Shown: positions 9,001 to 13,692 of the stretch, one piece after another
Position numbering within the stretch: position 1 is the first letter of the stretch
Layout: the number at the start of each line of letters is the position of its first letter
Source: Verrucomicrobiales bacterium
Lineage (GTDB): Bacteria; Verrucomicrobiota; Verrucomicrobiia; Limisphaerales; CAIMTB01
Length of the DNA stretch: 38,976 bases
Reading direction: 5' to 3'
Assembly (NCBI GenBank): GCA_016795425.1
Contig: JAEUHG010000274.1
Coordinates: forward strand, 1-38,976
Translations under genes and position numbers: made by a program
The notes under the pieces: model-generated
What the model saw: only the letters and a program-made list of their open reading frames with translations
What the model was told of the DNA's origin: nothing
Database searches by the model: none

Positions 9001-9735
9001 CGTAATACTGGAACTTGGCGGGTCGAACCTAATTCTGACAACGGCGGATCCATCGAGGGTTCCAAGACCGGGCCCTTCGGTGGTGGTTCTTTCGAGAATG
9101 CCGGCCAGTTCGAATGGCTGAGCGCGAATCCGCTGGTGATCCGGGCGCCATTCCATAATGCAGGGCGTGTCCGGTTTGGAGCCGGCACGGTGACCTTTGA
9201 CGCCCGCAACAACTTGGCAGGGGCGTATCGACCGGCGATCGGTGGCGAGCTGAATTTAGCGGGCACACGTTTGGATTACGGGACGGCCGGCGATCTGGAT
9301 CTGGCGGCGGGCACCGTCTCAGGAACCGGCGCCATTTTCACGGTGAGCCAGACCGGCTCGTCGAAGGTGATCAATCGGGGAACTCTGCAGGTGGGGAGCC
9401 CGACAGGGACGCTATCGATCAATGCGTCGGGGGGTGTGGAGCTGACGGCGACGAGTCGCGTCGTGGCCACGCTGGGCGCGGACGGGGCAAGTCGTTTGGA
9501 ATCGCGCTCGGGGGCGCCTGGGATCCGATTGGGAGGCGTTCTGGAGATTCGGGTGGCGTCGGGGTTCGAGCCTGCGATCGGGCAGAGTTACGATTTGTTG
9601 GCGCTGACTTTCGTGGGGGCCGGGGATGTGTCGGGAAATTTCGAGCGGGTGGAGGTTCCCGATCTTGGTCCGGATCGCCGAATCGTCGTGGAGGTTCAAC
9701 CGCGTAAGGTGGTGGCCCGAGTGGTGGCGCCGTAA
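3088..9735 (+). CDS. Giant 2215-residue multidomain exoprotein (Ig-like, LVIVD, Ca-type repeat, beta-helix)
   Basis: The ATG at 3088 opens a signal peptide (MNRRSVLNGLVCGLL..., probable cleavage after ALA near residue 26). Domains in order: an FFR-type domain like the C-terminal domain of neighbouring genes (residues 35-99); a Big_5-like Ig domain (100-215); a carboxypeptidase-regulatory-like fold (about 221-285); a long beta region; an acidic run DEDDDDDDNDDGDG at about 492-505 followed by a Cys-rich stretch to about 640; a helical region; a DxDxDG repeat (about 931-975); LVIVD/beta-propeller-like repeats (about 983-1275, GLGIYDVSDV); a second Big_5-like domain (about 1380-1495); and a C-terminal parallel-beta, adhesin-like half (about 1665-2215). 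It is probably a surface or secreted adhesion or structural protein. No catalytic motif is seen. Confidence 0.85.
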   Translation: MNRRSVLNGLVCGLLNLVVACPALAADGDVPIQAVAVSGGRVELRWPASAAAVLESSPALGTSALWATAPESVEDRTGFRVVTVTPAGGARFFRLALRGPNLVRVVATSPSSGESGVAVTRETVFRLSGPLASDEVVTTGDLSVTAGGRSILSRVEVGSDRKTLTLFYLENLPSSAKATVRLRGDSLRDTTGQAIDGDGDGVAGGTAVVEFVTSGTVAVPGTAVEGWVYASERRSDGSNRPLAGATVTVDGAEESLRVVTDASGYFRLEPSPAGRFFVHVDGRTAVGSQWPGGAYYPFVGKAWEAVAGRTNNRAGGTGEIFLPLISADTLKVISATNDTVIGLPSSVVATNPAMAGVRITVPPDALFSENGVRGGRVGLAPVVADRLPEPLPPGLRFPLVITIQTDGPMNFDRPVPVRFPNLPDPATGLKLPPGAKSALWSFNHDTGRWEVQGLVTITADGEYAETDPGVGVRQPGWHGIAPGIGAGGPGDEDDDDDDNDDGDGPNCPNGAPPACCEPGGWDKLKKQCDQQKELTLNSIFDFGVDGLDFALEALPAGCLASGMFETGKTARDCVVVGQFTDNCADIASDNGIGFGLSCIPVVGGVLDLGWGGKQLIDNLIEFDECLDDIKAACGTASKASPHSEGGGRPSAAVVTQDPRVERIKDLLALQIELAESSSNLLARLYGAPVWSRATSPADLPLYQGLLSAISAALKAESPGGKTVTAAEREAVVMLVRPNGASESDLQALITRLEGFANGSLKTDVTTRNALIGAFDRYLDALDKALTDDWKDPFDGFRQILELVTSMYEPNPDTDSVSAQETPALAAISRHDAIEESEEPPGFPVGRHFYLLRDHDTGFVRRGRLNEQGRFDDLILRPDTLYSVAYFDPLTMRAGASFFRSGLLSAVALEIVIPTALLLPVRGSTELALRFPDHDIDGLPDLVEAVLGTSRDKADSDNDGLKDGQEVLMGSDPLDGVGVPVGVVAVVPTPGVPRGIAVEGGLALVAASNGLGIYDVSDVRSPFQISAIAEPATTVSLRGREAWVGWVGGVGRHDLTNPSIPVTVWHRSDVRTVVAISFLPEAGLVMADRRLLRLDARTGVTTGSVELPLPVDDVAVSGGRIYAVASGSLYVVDSGELGLRLAHTVDTTMTRGVGGRPLRLFGANPLLYGVRTVGFSVFETRQEDPPVLIQDHFTRQSGWRDLALHDADRGVAVVGPNSTEEGEHDVGLYDLRPAGTNAQFQATLPLPGGSGAAVELSRARAYVADEGAGLVILNYLPPDLGTNAPTLQLRLGGLDTLGPVEGGALVSIQATAVDDIAVRDVEFLADGVLVGRDDSYPYEVLVRAPLVTPANPSPVMVLRARATDTVGNAIQTSAMAVPVVVDATPPKVTAVEPPEGGVILANLITEVRVSFSEAVVGAEAAGSLTLLHSGPDQILGTPDDAPVAGTVTYDGSGPHLRFVASNPLTVGSYRGVLAAGLKDAAGNTRLKSFAWEFRTGPAPFPTVIAPFGPIVRVGGVVEEITAIFDQPVPKVFTDTYTWKLSRISTTEPATEISPLEVRLAADARTYTLRPPTPLGPGDYQVNGSGPNLPPAQWTFNLRTVPNEPVNVVNGQVQWKYPPGPLSNDVLVVNLPGKVVPLSNQALQRLEAWTDLQISDNFTAREPVEILGAVSMERNVVLGPGVMNVRGPLWLTASGASMRLRSQVLNLFGGGEVWGGLGFLDDLSVVVNQPASLLVISNTFVTSGNTTLTNPVGSLVNLGTLRRSGGTNLVRLEGARLRNDGRFEVQEGGVLVQFLENEGTIHLAPEARLVVSGRARGGVTSRILGTGGLEFGEWDWLRNRLVREADGEVRGEVGTTGPLWIHGGTVTLWKLAARENASTEIRQSAVLRVLGAAQMGSVGVSGGTLGFNGDALVTKLDLNQGGFVESAGQTRVTGEAWIRNGWLQGGGTIEFAGTTVMSNANQQSVLRVGGGVVRNTGTWRVEPNSDNGGSIEGSKTGPFGGGSFENAGQFEWLSANPLVIRAPFHNAGRVRFGAGTVTFDARNNLAGAYRPAIGGELNLAGTRLDYGTAGDLDLAAGTVSGTGAIFTVSQTGSSKVINRGTLQVGSPTGTLSINASGGVELTATSRVVATLGADGASRLESRSGAPGIRLGGVLEIRVASGFEPAIGQSYDLLALTFVGAGDVSGNFERVEVPDLGPDRRIVVEVQPRKVVARVVAP

Positions 9736-9763
9736 GGGCCGGGGCGTTCAGTGAGGTGGGAAG

Positions 9764-9801
9764 GTCCATCGCCCACCCCGGCGAGGATCGCGTCGATGGA
9801 C
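9764..9801. terminator. Hairpin between convergent genes
   Basis: GTCCATCG (9764-9771) and CGATGGAC (9794-9801) form a perfect 8-bp stem with a 22-nt loop in the 150-bp gap between the giant exoprotein and the convergent cupin gene. There is no T-run, so termination is an inference from position. Confidence 0.35.
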
Positions 9802-9885
9802 GTCACCCGTGGGTGCATGGATGACGAGGGCTCGGCAGTTGGCGGTGAGAGAATGGGACAGGAGTTCACCCCTTCGATCGACGTT

Positions 9886-10272
9886 TCATGGCAGGCGTTG
9901 GTAGTCGTCGGCGTAACGGGTGATGTCGTTTTGCTGCCAGTTGCCGAAGGCGACCTCCAAGACGCGAACCGGGGTGTCGCGTCCGCAGCTCAGGCGGTGT
10001 TTGGTGTTGGATGGGATCCAGATCTCGTCGCCGGCGTGGTGGGAACGAATCTCATCTCCGACCTGCACGACCGCGCCGTCGTCGAGAACGATCCAGAGTT
10101 CCGCGCGGCCGGTGTGGGATTGCAGACTGAGACGCTGGTCGGGTCGGACCGTCATCAGGCTCACGGTGCAGGCTTGGTTATGGGCGAATTGGAGAAAGGA
10201 GCCCCAGGGACGTTCGACGAAGGCCACCGGCGGCTTTTCATTTGGGATGGGGCTGGAAAGGGGGGCAGTCAT
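9886..10272 (-). CDS. Phosphomannose-isomerase type II C-terminal-like cupin
   Basis: This 128-residue single-domain cupin carries the signature of the C-terminal domain of type II mannose-6-phosphate isomerase/GDP-mannose pyrophosphorylase: ERPWGSF at the start, then RPDQRLSLQSH, a GDE turn, the second cupin motif with IPSNTKHRL, and the ending DDITRYADDY-like NDITRYADDY. There is no nucleotidyltransferase domain, so it would act only on the sugar-phosphate isomerase side (mannose-6-P/fructose-6-P) or in a regulatory role. It is the last gene of a minus-strand isomerase cluster, separated from the glucose-6-phosphate isomerase gene by 138 bp that contain repeat copy B. Start: ATG at 10272. 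Confidence 0.8.
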   Translation of the reverse strand: MTAPLSSPIPNEKPPVAFVERPWGSFLQFAHNQACTVSLMTVRPDQRLSLQSHTGRAELWIVLDDGAVVQVGDEIRSHHAGDEIWIPSNTKHRLSCGRDTPVRVLEVAFGNWQQNDITRYADDYQRLP

Positions 10273-10350
10273 GGGAATCCTGGATGAGCTCGAGCAGCGA
10301 AGGGTGCCGATGAATGACCATGAGTTTTCGCCGCGAAGTCACGGAGACAC

Positions 10351-10416
10351 GGCCCGCCTGGGTGGGGGATGAGCCCAGTAAGGTGGCCCTCGTCGCGCTG
10401 CGACGAGGGTTCATGG
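10351..10416 (-). repeat. Palindromic gene-3'-end repeat, copy B
   Basis: Read on the minus strand this is CCATGAACC, then a perfect 10-bp hairpin with loop AGC, then a block starting CACCTTACTGGGCTCA and ending in CAGGCGGGCC. It is in the opposite orientation to copy A and, like A, directly follows a gene; the TGA of the upstream isomerase gene lies inside CCATGAACC. Beyond 10351 similarity to copy A stops, and the string continues into GCGAAGTCACGGAGACACGG-like sequence (+ strand 10333-10352), which resembles intergenic repeats I recall from other genomes. Confidence 0.7.
10387..10409 (-). terminator. 10-bp hairpin directly after the pgi stop
   Basis: CCCTCGTCGC / GCGACGAGGG forms a perfect stem with a 3-nt loop, one base beyond the TGA of the isomerase gene. 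No U-tract follows. It is the hairpin of repeat copy B and is likely a transcription stop or mRNA 3'-end stabiliser. Confidence 0.5.
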
Positions 10417-10989
10417 CAAGTCCTTCCGCTGGACCATGGTTGGCGCGCCATTCTGTTCGATCACGACGCAGCGGAAGTTCCGTGTGGCGATGGCGGCGTA
10501 GTCGTGGCCGGCTCGCGCGGGGTAGACGCCGAGATACGCGAGCGGGACCGAGCCGGTGTTGATGGTGCGGTGAGCGGTGTTGCCGGGCACGTAAACGGCG
10601 TGGTGAGGGCGCAGGGGTACGATGCGGCTTTCGCCAGTGGCGCCGTCCTCCAACAACATCAGGCCTTCGCCTTCCAAGCCGAAGTAGAACTCACCGGCCG
10701 GGCGCCACGCATGGAAATGGCCCTTGGTCATGAAGTACTCCGCCCCGACACATCCCGGCATGATTCGGCCGAGGCCGTAATGGAGATCGCCTTCGTCGCC
10801 GGCCGGTTCCATGGCGGTGACGGTGTAGACGATCGGATCCCCCTTGGACAGGACGGCAGTCCAGGCGGATGGATCCGCGAAACAACCGCCGAGATCGGAC
10901 AAGCGCCGCGTGACGGTAGGCGCGCCGTCGATCGCTCCCGTATCTGGGTGGAAACGTGACAGAAGGGAATCGAGAGAAGTTCCGGGCAT
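10411..10989 (-). CDS. pgi: Cupin-type glucose-6-phosphate isomerase
   Basis: The 192-residue protein matches the archaeal-type (cupin) phosphoglucose isomerase family that interconverts glucose-6-P and fructose-6-P in the cytoplasm. The metal-binding cupin motif is intact: EYFMTKGHFHAW followed by GEFYFGLEGEG supplies the His-x-His and Glu ligands, and VPGNTAHRTIN supplies the last His. An N-terminal segment with a YTVTAME strand is also typical. The ATG at 10989 follows the mannose-6-phosphate isomerase stop by 19 nt, so the two are probably co-transcribed. The gene ends in CCA TGA ACC, inside repeat copy B. The type is distinct from the usual ~550-residue bacterial Pgi. Confidence 0.88.
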   Translation of the reverse strand: MPGTSLDSLLSRFHPDTGAIDGAPTVTRRLSDLGGCFADPSAWTAVLSKGDPIVYTVTAMEPAGDEGDLHYGLGRIMPGCVGAEYFMTKGHFHAWRPAGEFYFGLEGEGLMLLEDGATGESRIVPLRPHHAVYVPGNTAHRTINTGSVPLAYLGVYPARAGHDYAAIATRNFRCVVIEQNGAPTMVQRKDLP

Positions 10990-11008
10990 GCGATCGGCGG
11001 TGAGACGC

Positions 11009-12811
11009 CTAGGTGCGCACCCAGGCCTTCATGGTGGCGGACTCGGCGCCGGTGTTGGATCCGAGCGGGCGCACGGTGTATCGGCCAACGGCGGCGGGAA
11101 CAATGAACGTCTCAGCGTAATGGACGGGGAAGGGATCGAAACTGCCATCGGGACTTTCCACGATCGCCTCCTCCCCTTGGACCAGGTTCAGCATGTTGAC
11201 GCCTCCGCGGGTGTCGTGGGGAACCGGAGCGGAGAACCAATGACGACGGGTCTCGATGAATTCGCGTCGGTGAAGGCCCGTGCGTTCCTCGCGCCAACCG
11301 GCGCCGGATTCGAGCGGTTCGAAACGATTCACCAGGTTTCGTTGCGTCCATTCGGTGGTGCGATCCCACTGGATGTTGGCGAGTCCGTGTCCGAGATGAA
11401 TGGGACGTGGTTTGCCGTCGAGACCGAGCCGGGCCCAGTCCCAGAGTTTGAAGGTGAAGATGTACGGCGTGGCGCTGATTTCCAGGACCATCGATTCGGC
11501 GCCGCTGCAGTGGACGGTGCCGGCGGGGATGAGGAAGTGATCGTGTTTTTTGGCCGGCCAACGGTTGGCGTAGCGATCGGCAGGGAATGGGGCCTGACCG
11601 GATTGGGCGGCGGCGAGGTCGCGGGCCATCGCGGAGGGATCAATGCCATCCTTGAGACCGAGGTACACACAGGCATCCGGTCCGGCATCGAGCAGGTAAT
11701 AGCTTTCATCCTGCGTGTAGTGCATGCCGAAGTGTTGCTGGATGTATTCGGTCAGTGGGTGGACTTGGAAGGAGAGGTTGCCGCCGCCCATGGTGTCCAG
11801 GAAATCGAAGCGGATGGGGAACTCGTCGCCGAACCTCGCGTGGACCGCGTCACCGAGCAGAGCGCGGGGTTGGTCAAAGACGAGATCGATGGAAGGCAAT
11901 TCGAAGCGAGTGCTGCCGAAGCCCAGCAGAAGACTGTTTTCTTCAGGGACACCATCGAAGCACCAACCGTAGTTTTTCGCTCGCCGATCGAGGTCGCAGA
12001 CTTCCTTCATCCATTGGCCACCCCACGGGGCCGGGTCGAAGAAGGGGACCACACGGAACGGTCGGGTCACCGCATGCCGAAGGCCGCGTCGGACCGCTTC
12101 GCCGTCGGCGAGCTTGGGCTGATGGGAATCGTGGGTATCGAGAACAAAATCCCACGCGCGAATCAACGGGCGTTTCCACCGATCCGCGACCCGCCAGTCC
12201 ACGAAGAAGGCGCGCTTGTATTGGAGGCTGGCGGCAAGCGTGGCGTTCTCGACGCCAAGGTTGCTGGCTTCGTTGCGGCGGAAACGCAGTTGGGCCTCCC
12301 ACCGGGCGAGGTCGGCATAGACGAAACAGTCCCCGTCGTGAAACTGGCGGGCCCCGACCCCGACGACCAGCACGAGGCCATCCTGGACTTGGCGAATGGC
12401 TTCGCGGCCGATCTGGACGGCGTCGGAATCGAAGAACTGGGGAAGTGTCAGTCCTGAGAGAAATCCGAAGACGGGATCATCGCCGCCGAGGAATGGGGCG
12501 ACGAGGCGGTCGATTTCCTCGGGAGGCAACAGGGCCTCGCGGGTATGGGTGATAAGCGTCGGTTTGAGGCGCGAAGACAGTTCGTGGATCAGGCTGGATT
12601 CGTGAACGCCAGGGTAGCACTCGACCACCAATACGGCTTTCCGCCTCGAGTGTCGGGAGAGGGCATGGCGCAGTCGGTCGGCAATGGCGTCCCAGCTCGT
12701 GACGCAGGCGTGATCGCCTTGGGGGACAGCGACGAATGGGTAACGGTCGTAGTTGGGTTGGCGAAGATTCAAGGCGTGCTGGAGTGAATGCTGGCCCTTT
12801 GATCCGGCCAA
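11009..12811 (-). CDS. manA: Class I mannose-6-phosphate isomerase with kinase-like N-terminal domain
   Basis: The C-terminal ~350 residues are a type I phosphomannose isomerase: PFFDPAPWGGQWM, the zinc-site motif NLSFQVHP, TQDESYYLLDA, and HFLIPAGTVHCSG. It interconverts mannose-6-P and fructose-6-P using zinc. The N-terminal ~230 residues resemble a uridine-kinase/P-loop fold (VLVVECYPGVHESSL, then FDSDAVQIG and a long alpha/beta region). The Walker A glycine-lysine is lost: GVHESSL stands where G..GK[ST] would be, so kinase activity is unlikely. Fused forms of about 590 residues are known in Bacteroidetes (from memory). The start is a TTG at 12811 with no good internal ATG. It is the first gene of the isomerase cluster and divergent from the ABC transporter. 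Confidence 0.85.
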   Translation of the reverse strand: MAGSKGQHSLQHALNLRQPNYDRYPFVAVPQGDHACVTSWDAIADRLRHALSRHSRRKAVLVVECYPGVHESSLIHELSSRLKPTLITHTREALLPPEEIDRLVAPFLGGDDPVFGFLSGLTLPQFFDSDAVQIGREAIRQVQDGLVLVVGVGARQFHDGDCFVYADLARWEAQLRFRRNEASNLGVENATLAASLQYKRAFFVDWRVADRWKRPLIRAWDFVLDTHDSHQPKLADGEAVRRGLRHAVTRPFRVVPFFDPAPWGGQWMKEVCDLDRRAKNYGWCFDGVPEENSLLLGFGSTRFELPSIDLVFDQPRALLGDAVHARFGDEFPIRFDFLDTMGGGNLSFQVHPLTEYIQQHFGMHYTQDESYYLLDAGPDACVYLGLKDGIDPSAMARDLAAAQSGQAPFPADRYANRWPAKKHDHFLIPAGTVHCSGAESMVLEISATPYIFTFKLWDWARLGLDGKPRPIHLGHGLANIQWDRTTEWTQRNLVNRFEPLESGAGWREERTGLHRREFIETRRHWFSAPVPHDTRGGVNMLNLVQGEEAIVESPDGSFDPFPVHYAETFIVPAAVGRYTVRPLGSNTGAESATMKAWVRT

Positions 12812-12828
12812 GCCGGGGGCGTGGCAAG

Positions 12829-12985
12829 CGGGAAGGGGCGGTAGAAGAAGGGAAGGGGGAAGGGTTGGAAACCAAAAGGGCGCAAAGAGCGTGGCTGGGC
12901 GTGGGTGACTTTGGATGGTGTGGTCATTGGTCCCACCCTTCCCCTCTTTTCCCCCTCTTTCCCTCTCGCCAGATCCCCTCCATCT
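12829..12985. promoter_or_regulatory. Divergent control region with purine and pyrimidine tracts
   Basis: Between the divergent manA and ABC ATPase genes, a nearly pure purine tract (about 12829-12864 on +) is followed about 75 bp later by a nearly pure pyrimidine tract (about 12936-12969). Because the second is the approximate reverse complement of the first, the two can pair imperfectly. A perfect short palindrome TTGGAAACCAA lies at 12865-12875. No clear -10/-35 pair is visible. A regulatory role is inferred from position only. Confidence 0.35.
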
Positions 12986-12994
12986 TGGCGGCGC

Positions 12995-13690
12995 ATGCTG
13001 GATGATGATGCAGGACGTTGGATTCTCGAAGTTGACGGGTTGTCGAAGGCGTATCGCAGCGGCGATCGGGCGCTATCCGTGCTGCGTGGTGTTTCGTTTC
13101 GCCTGGCGGCAGGGGAGACCTTGGCAATCGTGGGACCGTCGGGCTCGGGCAAAACCACGTTGCTGGGTTTGTGTGCGGGGCTGGACGCGCCGACGGAAGG
13201 TCGGGTTCGATTGGCGGGAGAAGATCTGGGCCTTTTGGACGAGGATGGGCGGGCGCGGGTGCGGAACCAGCACACGGGATTTGTGTTTCAGAGCTTTCAG
13301 CTGATTCCGACGCTGACCGCGATCGAGAACGTCATGGTGCCGCGGGAACTGCGGGGCGAGCGCGGGGTGGAACGCGATGCGCGGCAATTGCTCGAGCAGG
13401 TGGGTCTGGCGGAGCGACTGGACCATTATCCGACGCAACTCTCGGGCGGCGAACAGCAGCGCGTGGCGATTGCGCGGGCGTTCGTGAATCGGCCAAAGAT
13501 CCTGTTTGCTGATGAGCCGACCGGGAATCTCGACACCGAAACGGGGCACCGGATTGTGGAGAGCCTGTTTCGGTTGAACCAAGCCGCGGGAACGGCACTG
13601 GTGCTGGTGACGCATGACGCGGAACTGGCGGCTCGAACCCGGCGGATCATCCGGTTGCGCGGCGGCGAAGTGGTGGGGGATACGCAATAG
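12995..13690 (+). CDS. ABC transporter ATP-binding protein (LolD/YbbA type)
   Basis: The 231-residue protein has all ATPase motifs of the MacB/LolD/YbbA class: Walker A GPSGSGKTT near residue 44, a Q-loop (FVFQSFQLIPTLT), signature LSGGEQQRVAIARAF, Walker B ILFADEPTGNLD and the switch His in VLVTHD. It powers the FtsX-type permease encoded 2 nt downstream. The ATG at 12995 was preferred to an in-frame ATG at 12905, which would add a 30-residue Pro/Ser-rich extension translated from the pyrimidine tract and is unlikely. Known relatives move lipoproteins or lipophilic molecules, or act mechanically; the substrate here is not evident. Confidence 0.88.
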   Translation: MLDDDAGRWILEVDGLSKAYRSGDRALSVLRGVSFRLAAGETLAIVGPSGSGKTTLLGLCAGLDAPTEGRVRLAGEDLGLLDEDGRARVRNQHTGFVFQSFQLIPTLTAIENVMVPRELRGERGVERDARQLLEQVGLAERLDHYPTQLSGGEQQRVAIARAFVNRPKILFADEPTGNLDTETGHRIVESLFRLNQAAGTALVLVTHDAELAARTRRIIRLRGGEVVGDTQ

Positions 13691-13692
13691 TC

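Noticed and set aside
10844..12457. 537-codon frame on the + strand opposite the manA and pgi genes
   Set aside because: The minus strand encodes two clear enzymes with intact motifs; the + frame is a GC-rich shadow without recognisable domains.
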